From positions 23,443 through 87,442 of the forward strand of contig NZ_MVHE01000016.1 of assembly GCF_002086155.1 (NCBI RefSeq): a DNA stretch of 64,000 nucleotides, written 5' to 3'. The position numbers were made by a program, and so were the translations under genes. Below the pieces are notes generated by a model. It was not told the DNA's origin. It ran no database searches and worked only from the letters and a program-made list of their open reading frames with translations. The DNA comes from Mycobacterium angelicum (lineage in GTDB: Bacteria > Actinomycetota > Actinomycetes > Mycobacteriales > Mycobacteriaceae). Positions 38,569 through 50,413 of the stretch are shown here, in pieces; the first letter of the stretch is position 1, and each line of letters begins with the position of its first letter.

Positions 38569-38990
38569 CAGCGCTTTCCGGCCCGAGACTTGGGCTGGAC
38601 CAGTCGGCTGCCGCTCCAGTTGCCGAGGTTGACCGACGACGTCGGCATCAGCCCGGCAGTCGGGGCCGCCTCCGCGATCTCGGCCGGCAGCACGTGACCG
38701 GGCTTGCCGGTCTTGGGCGTGAGCACCCAGATGACACCGTCTTCGGCCAGTGGACCGATCGCATCCATCAGGGTGTCAACCAGATCCCCGTCGCCGTCGC
38801 GCCACCACAGCAGCACCACGTCGATGACTTCGTCGGTGTCTTCATCGAGCAGCTCGCCGCCGCACGCTTCTTCGACCGCCGCGCGAATGTCGTCGTCGGT
38901 GTCTTCGTCCCAGCCCCACTCCTGGACAACTTGGTCTCGTTCAATGCCCAGTTTGCGACCGTAGCTCGGGGCGTGATCCGCCGCGACCAC
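38568..38990 (-). CDS. DUF3052 family protein
   Basis: 140 residues from the GTG at 38990. AAAGGAGG ends seven bases before this GTG, so in-frame ATGs at 39011 and 39017 would put the ribosome site inside the gene. The protein is acidic and conserved through YGRKLGIERDQVVQEWGWDEDTDDDIR and DVVLLWWRDGDGDLVDTLMDAIGPLAEDGVIWVLTPK. This is DUF3052 (Rv2239c). The function is unknown; coupling to ahpE suggests a link to redox stress, which is inference. Confidence 0.85.
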   Translation of the reverse strand: MVAADHAPSYGRKLGIERDQVVQEWGWDEDTDDDIRAAVEEACGGELLDEDTDEVIDVVLLWWRDGDGDLVDTLMDAIGPLAEDGVIWVLTPKTGKPGHVLPAEIAEAAPTAGLMPTSSVNLGNWSGSRLVQPKSRAGKR

Positions 38991-39070
38991 CGTGGAACCT
39001 CCTTTAACCATCCGCACGACGCGCGATTGGCCTATCGTCGCACAACCACAACCCGGTCCATACGGCTACC

Positions 39071-39637
39071 TCAATAGGAAGCCGTGCAGAGCTTCAAAGC
39101 CTTTGTCTTCGTGTCATTGAGCTGATCGACTCGCTTGTTGAACTCCCCCGTCGACGCGTGCGTACCGATGGCGTTCGCCACCGCGCGGGCCGCGTCGGAG
39201 TATGCGTTGAGCGCGTCGCGCATCTGCGACGACAGCGCGTCACTGAGACTGCCGGTCACCGACGAGGCGCTGTCGTTGAGCGCCGATATCGCCGGGCCTT
39301 CGGTCGGGCCAGTGCTACGGCCGGCGTTGTACGCCGCGACGAAGTTGTTCACCTTGTCGATGGCGTCCTTGCTGGTGCTGGCCAGCGCGTCGCAGGAGGT
39401 GTGAATCGCCTTGGTAGTCAACGATTGCTGGCGTTGGGACTCCCGCACGCTGGACGTTACCGACGATGCCGATATCGACACCGACACCGACGACCGGTAG
39501 GCACCGGCGACGGTGGTGTCCGGGGTCGCGGTTCCTTCGGTGACGGTGGTACAGCCGACGATTCCCATCAGCAATACCGCGGTACAACCAAGCGCCAGTG
39601 CGCCTCGCCTGGGGCCTCGATTCGAGAAAACCCCCAC
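39071..39637 (-). CDS. Small lipoprotein, Rv2240c-like
   Basis: 188 residues from the GTG at 39637; a GTG at 39673 would add 12. A basic head ([12 protein letters not shown]) and hydrophobic core lead to the lipobox GIVGC, so the mature protein would be lipid-anchored outside the membrane. The mature part is Ser/Ala/Thr-rich and helical, with only CDALASTS and KLCTASY Cys beyond the lipidated one, consistent with a disulfide. Matches Rv2240c by position. Function unknown. Divergent from aceE. Confidence 0.75.
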   Translation of the reverse strand: MGVFSNRGPRRGALALGCTAVLLMGIVGCTTVTEGTATPDTTVAGAYRSSVSVSISASSVTSSVRESQRQQSLTTKAIHTSCDALASTSKDAIDKVNNFVAAYNAGRSTGPTEGPAISALNDSASSVTGSLSDALSSQMRDALNAYSDAARAVANAIGTHASTGEFNKRVDQLNDTKTKALKLCTASY

Positions 39638-39823
39638 GTGCCTGCGAGGGACGGCACCCCATCCGATGAGCACGGCTCATGACGTTACCGGGTGGTGGCC
39701 ACATCTGTCCCACCTGTACCGGGTTGGATTCGGCCTTCCCCTTGTTACCGGCGCCTACCCGCCCGGTGCACCGGTGCGGCACGATAGGGAGAGGAACATC
39801 TCCGCCAACTGAGGAGTAGTGCG

Positions 39824-42613
<2,790 letters not shown>

Positions 42614-42641
42614 ACCCACCGGCCGCCAAGCCCGCCGCCGA

Positions 42642-42690
42642 GCGTGAAGCTGGCCGCACGCTGGGCGCCCGGCGTGAAGCTGGCCGCACG
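42642..42690 (+). repeat. 19-bp direct repeat, two copies 30 bp apart
   Basis: GCGTGAAGCTGGCCGCACG occurs exactly at 42642-42660 and again at 42672-42690, in the 153-bp gap between aceE and mabR. The interval (TGGGCGCCCG plus one base) is itself partly palindromic. It may be a protein-binding site pair or a replication slip; sequence alone cannot tell. Confidence 0.65.
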
Positions 42691-42766
42691 TTCGTCGCCC
42701 CGGTCGTGACCTCGAGCGTGCGCGCCTTTGGCGGGATCTTCTAGAAAACAGGCGTAGCTTTTAGGG

Positions 42767-44095
42767 GTGAACGACAATCAGTTTGCCGGCCCCTTCGCCG
42801 CGCGGCCCCGATCGCCGCTGGAACTGCTCGATACCGTGCCGGATTCCCTGCTGCGCCGGCTCAAGCAGTACTCAGGCCGGCTGGCCACCGAGGCCGTATC
42901 GGCCATGCAGGATCGATTGCCGTTCTTCGCAGACCTGGAAGCCTCCCAGCGGGCCAGCGTGGCGCTGGTGGTGCAGACCGCGGTGGTGAACTTCGTCGAG
43001 TGGATGCACGACCCGCATAGCGACGTCAGCTACACCGCCCAGGCATTCGAGCTGGTGCCCCAGGATCTGACCCGGCGCATCGCGTTGCGCCACACCGTGG
43101 ACATGGTCCGCGTCACCATGGAGTTCTTCGAGGAAGTCGTGCCGCTGCTGGCCCGCTCCGAAGAACAGTTGACCGCGCTGACGGTGGGGATCCTCAAGTA
43201 CAGCCGCGACCTGGCCTTCACCGCGGCCACTGCGTACGCCGATGCGGCCGAGGCGCGCGGCACCTGGGACAGCCGGATGGAGGCCAGCGTCGTCGACGCG
43301 GTGGTGCGCGGCGACACCGGTCCCGAGCTGCTGTCCCGGGCGGCCACGCTGAACTGGGACACGACCGCACCGGCCACGGTGGTGGTGGGCACCCCCGCGC
43401 CCGGCCGCGACGGCCCGAACAGCAAGGCCAGCAGCGAGCGGGCCAGCCAGGACTTGCGCGACATCGCCGCGCGCCACGGCCGGGCCGCGCTGACCGACGT
43501 GCACGGCACCTGGCTGGTGGCCATCGTGTCGGGCCCGCTGTCGCCGACGGAGAAGTTCTTGAAGGATCTGCTGGAAGCCTTTTCCGATGGTCCGGTGGTT
43601 ATCGGGCCGACGGCACCGATGCTGACGGCGGCGTATCACAGTGCCAGCGAGGCGATTTCGGGAATGAACGCGGTGGCCGGCTGGCGCGGGGCGCCCCGAC
43701 CCGTACTGGCGCGAGAGCTGTTGCCCGAACGCGCCTTGATGGGTGACGCGTCGGCGATCGTCGCGTTGCACACCGACGTCATGCGCCCCCTGGCTGACGC
43801 CGGCCCAACGCTCGTCGAGACTCTGGATGCTTTCTTAGATTCCGGCGGCGCCATTGAGGCTTGTGCCAGGAAGTTGTTCGTTCATCCAAACACCGTCCGC
43901 TACCGGCTCAAGCGGATCACCGACTTCACCGGGCGTGATCCCACGCAGCCACGCGATGCGTATGTCCTGCGAGTGGCGGCGACGGTAGGCCAGCTCAACT
44001 ATCCGACTCATCATTCCAGCGTCAATAACAATGCGGTCTCGCCCGTTCCGCTGCCGCTCAGAGGGGGTACGGTAGCTCCGTCGGGCGCAGAGTGA
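42767..44095 (+). CDS. mabR: PucR-type transcriptional regulator of FAS-II (MabR)
   Basis: 442 residues, GTG start. The N-terminal two thirds are a PucR-like sensory region, including a GGDEF-like central part. The C-terminus is a PucR helix-turn-helix: LVETLDAFLDSGGAIEACARKLFVHPNTVRYRLKRI, followed by RDAYVLRVAATVG. Orthologue of Rv2242, reported as MabR, the regulator binding the fabD-acpM-kasA-kasB-accD6 promoter. It lies directly upstream of that operon, and a strong inverted repeat follows its stop. Confidence 0.9.
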   Translation: MNDNQFAGPFAARPRSPLELLDTVPDSLLRRLKQYSGRLATEAVSAMQDRLPFFADLEASQRASVALVVQTAVVNFVEWMHDPHSDVSYTAQAFELVPQDLTRRIALRHTVDMVRVTMEFFEEVVPLLARSEEQLTALTVGILKYSRDLAFTAATAYADAAEARGTWDSRMEASVVDAVVRGDTGPELLSRAATLNWDTTAPATVVVGTPAPGRDGPNSKASSERASQDLRDIAARHGRAALTDVHGTWLVAIVSGPLSPTEKFLKDLLEAFSDGPVVIGPTAPMLTAAYHSASEAISGMNAVAGWRGAPRPVLARELLPERALMGDASAIVALHTDVMRPLADAGPTLVETLDAFLDSGGAIEACARKLFVHPNTVRYRLKRITDFTGRDPTQPRDAYVLRVAATVGQLNYPTHHSSVNNNAVSPVPLPLRGGTVAPSGAE

Positions 44096-44144
44096 TTTAG
44101 CCAACAGATCGCGACCGGATCTCAAACATGTAGCTTACGGGCCT

Positions 44145-44206
44145 GTTTTGTGGGGTGTATACAAAAACCTAAGACGAGGTTCATAATCTGTTACACCCCG
44201 CAAAAC
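44145..44206 (+). promoter_or_regulatory. Long inverted repeat in the FAS-II promoter (candidate MabR operator)
   Basis: GTTTTGTGGGGTGTA (44145-44159) is mirrored by TACACCCCGCAAAAC (44192-44206), matching at 14 of 15 positions with a 32-bp spacer; a smaller dyad TTTTGT-n9-ACAAAA overlaps its left arm. It fills the gap between mabR and fabD, 27 bp from the fabD start. The mabR product is known to act on this promoter in M. tuberculosis; the exact site here is inferred. Confidence 0.6.
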
Positions 44207-44232
44207 CGTCTTCACAGTGTTCTCTTAGACAC

Positions 44233-45150
44233 GTGATTGCATTTCTTGCGCCCGGACAGGGCTCCCAGAGCGAAGGAATGCTGTCGCCGTGGCTGGAACT
44301 GCCCGGGGCAGCAGACCAGGTTGCAACGTGGTCGAAGGCCAGCGGCCTCGACCTGGCTCGACTGGGCACAACCGCGTCCACCGAGGAGATCACCGATACC
44401 GCGGTTGCCCAGCCATTGATCGTGGCCACCACCCTGCTGGCTCACCAGGAGCTGACATCGCGCGGGCTGCTCAACGACCAAGAATTGATCGTGGCCGGCC
44501 ACTCCGTCGGCGAGATCGCGGCCTACGCGATCGCCGGTGTGATGGCCGCCGACGACGCCGTCGCACTGGCCGCGACCCGCGGTGCCGAGATGGCCAAGGC
44601 CTGCGCGGCCGAGCCGACCGGCATGTCCGCGGTGCTCGGCGGCGACGAAGCCGAGGTACTGAGTCGGCTCGAGCAACTCGACCTGGTCCCCGCCAACCGC
44701 AACGCCGCCGGCCAGATCGTCGCGGCCGGCCTGCTGACCGCGCTGGAGAAGCTCGCCGAGGACCCGCCCGCCAAGGCGCGGGTGCGCGCCCTGGGCGTGG
44801 CCGGTGCGTTCCACACGCCGTTCATGGCCGGGGCCCTGGAGGGCTACGCCGCGGCGGCAGCCTGCATCGACACCGCCGAGCCCACAGTCACGCTATTGTC
44901 TAACCACGACGGTAAGCCGGTCGAGTCAGCGGCCGCGGCGATGGAGACCCTGGTCTCACAGCTCACCCAGCCAGTGCGCTGGGATCTGTGCACCGCCTAT
45001 CTGCGTGACCACGCAGAGAGCCCAGTCACGGCGATCGTGGAGTTCCCGCCCGCGGGCACCCTCACCGGTATCGCCAAACGAGAACTTCGGGGGGTTCCGA
45101 CGCGAGCCGTCAAGTCACCCGCAGATCTGGACGAGTTGGCAAACCTCTAG
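44233..45150 (+). CDS. fabD: Malonyl-CoA:ACP transacylase
   Basis: 305 residues, GTG start. The nucleophile Ser91 lies in GHSVGE, and FLAPGQGSQ and GAFHTPFM (catalytic His) are intact. FabD loads malonate on AcpM for the type II fatty acid synthase. First gene of the FAS-II operon, followed 75 bp later by acpM. Confidence 0.96.
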   Translation: MIAFLAPGQGSQSEGMLSPWLELPGAADQVATWSKASGLDLARLGTTASTEEITDTAVAQPLIVATTLLAHQELTSRGLLNDQELIVAGHSVGEIAAYAIAGVMAADDAVALAATRGAEMAKACAAEPTGMSAVLGGDEAEVLSRLEQLDLVPANRNAAGQIVAAGLLTALEKLAEDPPAKARVRALGVAGAFHTPFMAGALEGYAAAAACIDTAEPTVTLLSNHDGKPVESAAAAMETLVSQLTQPVRWDLCTAYLRDHAESPVTAIVEFPPAGTLTGIAKRELRGVPTRAVKSPADLDELANL

Positions 45151-45225
45151 CCGCCAGCTCCGCCCAGGACCACAAGAGCACGTCAAAACCGATTTAACAC
45201 AACACATTACGAAGGGAAAGACGCT

Positions 45226-45573
45226 GTGGCCGTCAGCCAGGAAGAAATCATTGCCGGTATCGCCGAGATCATCGAAGAGGTCACCGGTATCGAGCCGTCG
45301 GAGGTCACCCCGGAGAAGTCGTTCGTCGACGACCTGGACATCGACTCGCTGTCGATGGTTGAGATCGCCGTGCAGACCGAGGACAAGTACGGCGTGAAGA
45401 TCCCGGACGAGGACCTCGCCGGTCTGCGTACCGTCGGTGACGTCGTCGCCTACATCCAGAAGCTCGAGGAAGAGAACCCCGAGGCCGCCGAGGCGCTGCG
45501 CGCCAAGCTGGAGACCGACAACCCCGAGGCGGTTGCGAACGTCAAGGCGAGGCTGGAAGCAGAGAGCAAGTGA
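45226..45573 (+). CDS. acpM: Meromycolate extension acyl carrier protein
   Basis: 115 residues; GTG start with AAGGGA upstream. Phosphopantetheine attaches to Ser41 in [12 protein letters not shown]. An acidic, helical C-terminal extension of about 35 residues ([19 protein letters not shown]) distinguishes AcpM from ordinary ACPs. It carries growing meromycolate chains. Its stop overlaps the kasA start by 4 bp (GTGA). Confidence 0.97.
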   Translation: MAVSQEEIIAGIAEIIEEVTGIEPSEVTPEKSFVDDLDIDSLSMVEIAVQTEDKYGVKIPDEDLAGLRTVGDVVAYIQKLEEENPEAAEALRAKLETDNPEAVANVKARLEAESK

Positions 45574-46820
45574 CCAAGCCTTCCACTGCTAATGGCGGTT
45601 ACCCCAGCGTTGTGGTAACCGCCGTCACGGCGACGACATCGATCGCGCCGGACATCGAGAGCACGTGGAAGGGCTTGTTGGCCGGCGAAAGCGGCATCCA
45701 CGTACTCGAAGACGACTTCGTGACGAAGTGGGACCTGCCGGTCAAGATCGGTGGCCACCTCAAGGAGTCCATCGACGACCACATGGGCCGGCTCGACATG
45801 CGGCGAATGTCCTACGTCCAGCGGATGGCCAAGCTGTTGAGTGGCCAGCTGTGGGAGTCGGCGGGCAACCCCGAGGTCGACCCGGACCGGTTCACCGTCG
45901 TGGTGGGCACCGGTCTCGGTGGTGCCGAGCGGATCGTCGAAAGCTACGACCTGATGAACGAGGGCGGGCCCCGCAAGGTGTCCCCGCTCGCCGTTCAGAT
46001 GATCATGCCCAACGGCGCCGCGGCGGTCGTCGGACTGCAACTCGGTGCCCGCGCCGGGGTGATCACCCCGGTGTCGGCCTGTTCGTCGGGTTCGGAGGCG
46101 ATTGCCCACGCGTGGCGCCAGATCGTCATGGGTGACGCGGACGTCGCCGTGTGCGGTGGCGTCGAGGGGCCCATCGAGGCGCTGCCCATCGCGGCGTTCT
46201 CCATGATGCGGGCCATGTCCACGCGCAACGACGAACCCGAGCGTGCGTCGCGTCCGTTCGACAAGGACCGGGACGGCTTCGTGTTCGGCGAGGCCGGGGC
46301 ACTGATGCTGATCGAGACCGAAGAGCACGCCAAGGCCCGCGGCGCCAAGCCGCTGGCCCGGTTGATGGGTGCCGGTGTCACCTCGGACGCCTTCCACATG
46401 GTGGCGCCTGCGGCCGACGGCATTCGGGCCGGTAGGGCGATGACCCGGGCGATGGAATTGGCGGGCCTGTCCCCCAAAGACATCGACCACGTCAACGCCC
46501 ATGGGACCGCTACGCCGATCGGCGACGCCGCTGAGGCCAACGCCCTGCGGGTGGCCAGTTGCGACAAGGCGGCGGTTTATGCGCCGAAGTCGGCGCTGGG
46601 CCACTCCATCGGTGCGGTCGGTGCGCTCGAATCTCTACTCACGGTGCTGAGCCTGCGGGACGGCGTCATCCCACCGACACTGAACTACGAGACCCCGGAT
46701 CCCGAGATCGACCTCGATGTTGTGGCTGGCGAACCGCGCTACGGCGACTTCCGCTACGCGATCAACAACTCGTTCGGGTTCGGTGGCCACAACGTGGCGC
46801 TCGCGTTCGGGCGTTACTGA
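45570..46820 (+). CDS. kasA: Beta-ketoacyl-ACP synthase KasA
   Basis: 416 residues, GTG start overlapping acpM. The Cys-His-His triad is complete: Cys171 in [12 protein letters not shown], His in [14 protein letters not shown] and His in [13 protein letters not shown]. KasA performs the initial condensations of meromycolate elongation and is the target of thiolactomycin. It shares an operon and clear sequence similarity with kasB, the result of a tandem duplication. Confidence 0.97.
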   Translation: MTKPSTANGGYPSVVVTAVTATTSIAPDIESTWKGLLAGESGIHVLEDDFVTKWDLPVKIGGHLKESIDDHMGRLDMRRMSYVQRMAKLLSGQLWESAGNPEVDPDRFTVVVGTGLGGAERIVESYDLMNEGGPRKVSPLAVQMIMPNGAAAVVGLQLGARAGVITPVSACSSGSEAIAHAWRQIVMGDADVAVCGGVEGPIEALPIAAFSMMRAMSTRNDEPERASRPFDKDRDGFVFGEAGALMLIETEEHAKARGAKPLARLMGAGVTSDAFHMVAPAADGIRAGRAMTRAMELAGLSPKDIDHVNAHGTATPIGDAAEANALRVASCDKAAVYAPKSALGHSIGAVGALESLLTVLSLRDGVIPPTLNYETPDPEIDLDVVAGEPRYGDFRYAINNSFGFGGHNVALAFGRY

Positions 46821-46889
46821 GCACGGCGTCCGGCGACGAAGCGGGCCTGAAACGGGCCCCGGAGAAGCCGGACAGATACGGAAGGAACG

Positions 46890-48155
46890 TTGGCTAGACC
46901 AATGACGGAGCTGGTTACCGGGAAAACACTCCCGAACGTAGTTGTCACCGGCGTCGCCATGACGACAGCACTGGCAACTGACGCGGAAAACACGTGGAAG
47001 TTGCTGCTTGACGGTCAAAGCGGGATTCGGACCCTCGACGACCCGTTCGTCGAGGAGTTCGACCTGCCGGTGCGCATCGGCGGCCACCTGCTGGAGGAGT
47101 TCGACAGTCACCTCACCCGCGTCGAGCTGCGCCGGACGGGTTACCTGCAGCGGATGTCCACCGTCCTCAGCCGCCGGGTCTGGGAGAACGCCGGCTCGCC
47201 TGAGGTCGACTTCAACCGGTTGATGGTGTCCATCGGCACCGGGCTGGGTTCCTCGGAAGAGATGGTTTTCAGCTACGACGACATGCGCGCGCGTGGCATG
47301 CGGGCAGTCTCTCCGCTGGGGGTGCAGAAGTACATGCCCAACGGCGCGGCCGCGGCGGTGGGTCTGGAACGGCACGCCAAGGCCGGGGTCATCACTCCGG
47401 TGTCGGCATGCGCGTCGGGTTCGGAAGGCATCGCCCAGGCGTGGCGCAATATCGTCTTCGGGGAGGCCGATGTCGCGATCTGTGGTGGCGTCGAAACCAG
47501 AATCGAAGCGGTTCCGATCGCGGCGTTCGCCCAGATGCGCATCGTCATGTCCACCAAGAACGATGACCCGGTGGGTGCCTGTCGCCCGTTCGACCGGGAC
47601 CGCAGCGGATTCGTGTTCGGTGAAGCCGGTGCGCTGATGGTGATCGAGACCGAGGAGCACGCCAAGGCTCGTGGGGCCAACATCCTGGCTCGCATCATGG
47701 GCGCCAGCATCACCTCGGACGGCTACCACATGGTGGCACCGGACCCCAACGGCGAACGCGCCGGACATGCCATGTCTCGCGCGGTTCAACTCGCGGGTCT
47801 GACGCCGGCCGACATCGACCACGTCAACGCACACGCCACCGGAACCTCGGTGGGCGATGTCGCCGAGGGCAGGGCCATCAACAACGCGCTGGGCAGCAAC
47901 AAGCCGGCGGTCTACGCGCCGAAGGCCGCGCTTGGCCACTCGGTGGGTGCGGTCGGCGCGGTCGAGTCCATCCTCACCGTGCTCGCGTTGCGGGATCAGG
48001 TCGTTCCGCCGACACTGAACCTGGAAAATCTCGACCCTGAGATCGATCTGGACGTGGTCGCGGGTAAGCCGCGGCCCGGCGACTACAAGTACGCCATCAA
48101 CAATTCGTTCGGATTTGGCGGGCACAATGTGGCGATCGCCTTTGGACGGTATTAA
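46890..48155 (+). CDS. kasB: Beta-ketoacyl-ACP synthase KasB
   Basis: 421 residues with a TTG start, chosen because AAGGA lies four bases upstream; the ATG at 46902 is 14 bases from that site. Cys174 sits in [12 protein letters not shown], and His residues in [14 protein letters not shown] and [13 protein letters not shown] complete the triad. KasB finishes meromycolate chains to full length; its loss abolishes acid-fastness in M. tuberculosis. This version lacks about 17 N-terminal residues found in the annotated M. tuberculosis protein. Confidence 0.96.
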   Translation: MARPMTELVTGKTLPNVVVTGVAMTTALATDAENTWKLLLDGQSGIRTLDDPFVEEFDLPVRIGGHLLEEFDSHLTRVELRRTGYLQRMSTVLSRRVWENAGSPEVDFNRLMVSIGTGLGSSEEMVFSYDDMRARGMRAVSPLGVQKYMPNGAAAAVGLERHAKAGVITPVSACASGSEGIAQAWRNIVFGEADVAICGGVETRIEAVPIAAFAQMRIVMSTKNDDPVGACRPFDRDRSGFVFGEAGALMVIETEEHAKARGANILARIMGASITSDGYHMVAPDPNGERAGHAMSRAVQLAGLTPADIDHVNAHATGTSVGDVAEGRAINNALGSNKPAVYAPKAALGHSVGAVGAVESILTVLALRDQVVPPTLNLENLDPEIDLDVVAGKPRPGDYKYAINNSFGFGGHNVAIAFGRY

Positions 48156-48188
48156 TCCGAGCAACACCGGAATAACAGGAGACCTGCG

Positions 48189-49610
48189 ATGACAATCATG
48201 GCCCCCGAGGCGGTTGGCGAGTCGCTCGACCCCCGCGATCCGTTGCTGCGGCTGAGCAACTTCTTCGACGACGGCACCGTGGAACTGCTGCACGAGCGCG
48301 ACCGTTCGGGTGTGCTGGCCGCGGCGGGCACCGTCAACGGCATGCGCACCATCGCGTTCTGCACCGACGGCACGGTGATGGGCGGCGCGATGGGCACCGA
48401 AGGCTGCCAGCACATCGTCAACGCCTACGACACCGCCATCGAGGAGCAGAGCCCCATCGTGGGCATCTGGCACTCCGGCGGCGCCCGATTGGCCGAGGGA
48501 GTGCGCGCGCTGCACGCCGTCGGCACCGTGTTCGAGGCCATGATCCGCGCCTCGGGCTACATTCCGCAGATCTCAGTGGTCGTCGGCTTCGCCGCCGGCG
48601 GCGCCGCCTACGGACCGGCACTGACCGACGTCATCGTGATGGCCCCGGAAAGCCGGGTATTCGTCACCGGACCAGACGTGGTGCGCAGCGTTACCGGCGA
48701 GGACGTGGACATGGCCTCGCTCGGTGGACCGGAGACCCACCACAAGAAGTCTGGGGTGTGCCACATCGTCGCCGACGATGAACTCGACGCTTACGAGCGC
48801 GGTCGCCGGTTGGTCGGATTGTTCTGCCAGCAAGGGCATTTCGACCGCACCAAGGCCGAGGCCGGCGACACCGACATCCTGGCGCTGCTGCCCGAGTCGG
48901 CGCGACGGGCTTATGACGTGCACCCCATCGTCAGCGCGATCCTCGACGAGGACACGCCGTTCGACGAGTTCCAGGAGAAGTGGGCGCCGTCGATCGTGGT
49001 CGGCCTGGGCCGGTTGTCCGGCCGCACGGTCGGCGTGCTGGCCAACAACCCGCTGCGCCTGGGCGGCTGCCTGAACTCCGAAAGCGCCGAGAAGGCAGCG
49101 CGTTTCGTGCGCCTGTGCGACGCGTTCGGCATTCCGCTGGTGGTCATCGTCGACGTGCCCGGCTATCTGCCGGGTGTCGACCAGGAATGGGGCGGCGTGG
49201 TTCGCCGCGGCGCCAAGCTGCTGCACGCGTTCGGCGAGTGCACGGTTCCGCGGGTCACCTTGGTGACCCGAAAGATCTACGGCGGGGCCTACATTGCGAT
49301 GAACTCCCGTTCGCTGAACGCGACGAAGGTGTTCGCCTGGCCGGACGCCGAGGTCGCGGTCATGGGCGCCAAAGCCGCCGTCGGGATTCTGCACAAGCGC
49401 AAGCTCGCCGCCGCACCCGACCACGAGCGGGAAGCGCTGCACGACGAGCTGGCCGCCGAGCACGAGCGGATCGCCGGTGGCGTGGACAGCGCCATTGACA
49501 TCGGTGTGGTCGACGAGAAGATCGACCCTGCCCACACCCGCAGCAAGCTCACCGAGGCGCTGGCTCAGGCGCCGACACGCCGCGGCCGCCACAAGAACAT
49601 TCCGCTGTAA
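48189..49610 (+). CDS. accD6: Acyl-CoA carboxyltransferase beta subunit AccD6
   Basis: 473 residues; ATG behind AGGAGA. Carboxyltransferase fold in two crotonase-like halves: IVGIWHSGGARLAEGV and VVGFAAGGAAYGPALTDV in the first, LVVIVDVPGYLPGVDQEWGGVVRRGAKLLHAF and TRKIYGGAYIAMNSRSL in the second. Pairs with AccA3 to make malonyl-CoA for FAS-I and FAS-II. Last gene of the FAS-II operon. Confidence 0.96.
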   Translation: MTIMAPEAVGESLDPRDPLLRLSNFFDDGTVELLHERDRSGVLAAAGTVNGMRTIAFCTDGTVMGGAMGTEGCQHIVNAYDTAIEEQSPIVGIWHSGGARLAEGVRALHAVGTVFEAMIRASGYIPQISVVVGFAAGGAAYGPALTDVIVMAPESRVFVTGPDVVRSVTGEDVDMASLGGPETHHKKSGVCHIVADDELDAYERGRRLVGLFCQQGHFDRTKAEAGDTDILALLPESARRAYDVHPIVSAILDEDTPFDEFQEKWAPSIVVGLGRLSGRTVGVLANNPLRLGGCLNSESAEKAARFVRLCDAFGIPLVVIVDVPGYLPGVDQEWGGVVRRGAKLLHAFGECTVPRVTLVTRKIYGGAYIAMNSRSLNATKVFAWPDAEVAVMGAKAAVGILHKRKLAAAPDHEREALHDELAAEHERIAGGVDSAIDIGVVDEKIDPAHTRSKLTEALAQAPTRRGRHKNIPL

Positions 49611-49621
49611 CTCTCCCGAGG

Positions 49622-50337
49622 TCAGCGGTACAGGACCGTCGAAAATGCTTGCCGTAGGCGGCTTTCGGCGCCATCCGACAACTCCTCGGCTCGCCAGCCG
49701 ATGACGTCGTCCGGGCGGACCAACAACGCGCCGCCTGACTCGAGGCCGGTGCGGGCCGGCCACTGGTCGTCTGCGATGCAATGCACCGCGACCGAAATGC
49801 CAAGGGCGGCAGACGCGGACGCGGCGACGGCGCACCACCGCTGATCCCCGGTGAATAAGGTGAACTGGTGATCGACCAGGTCCAATGTTGAGACGCCCGC
49901 GCCCACCCAGGCAGGCGGCACCCCCGCATGGCTGCCAGGGCGCGACGTCGACGATGTCCACGTCGATCGGCTCCCCTATCGCGTTGGTGAGCATCTCCCG
50001 ACAACGGTCCGCGGTGAATTGCGCAGCGGTTTCACCCTGGTCGGGAAAGTAGGTGGTGATGAGCATGCCGAAGTCGTCGCGCACCACCAGAAATATCGCC
50101 AAGCTGTGGAACAAACTGTCGCCACGGTCCGCGGAACTAGATGAAGACGACGTAGATCGGCAGCGGATCGTAACCCGAGGTGGTCAGTCCCAGCGAGTCA
50201 CGCACCTGGCTGTGCACCCCGTCGGCGGCGAGAAGATAGTCGGCGCGCACGGTCTCCGATGTTCCCGAATCCCGGTCGCGCACAATGGGTCCCCGGGCTA
50301 CGGCGCGGCCGCGGCGGGTGGACAGCCCGGTCCGCAC
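49622..50337 (-). pseudogene. Remnant of a PheA/TfdB-type FAD monooxygenase
   Basis: Three minus-strand fragments in different frames line up with one FAD-dependent aromatic hydroxylase. Fragment one (50337-50140) has RADYLLAADGVHSQVRDSLG and ends VVFI before an amber TAG at 50137-50139, where homologues I know read Tyr; the same frame goes on as FRGPWRQFVPQLGD. Fragment two (about 50095-49935) starts after a frameshift with IFLVVRDDFGM and ends VDVAPWQ. Fragment three (about 49930-49622) resumes as HAGVPPAWVGAGVSTLDL and runs to ALLVRPDDVIGWR. The N-terminal FAD loop and the central GD motif region are missing. It sits between accD6 and glpD1. Confidence 0.85.
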
Positions 50338-50413
50338 TGCTTTCGCCCGTCATGCCCCGCGACCCATTCTGGCGATACGATTCGGTTTCGTTCCACTGTA
50401 GCCGCTCGCGCCG

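Noticed and set aside
46635..48515. A 626-codon open frame on the minus strand across kasA/kasB/accD6
   Set aside because: It is antisense to intact, well-conserved FAS-II genes, rich in Arg/His/Val with no domain, and explained by high GC at third positions.
48573..50114. A 513-codon minus open frame covering accD6
   Set aside because: Only its first about 60 codons (fragment two of the FAD monooxygenase remnant) are meaningful; the rest is accD6 antisense.
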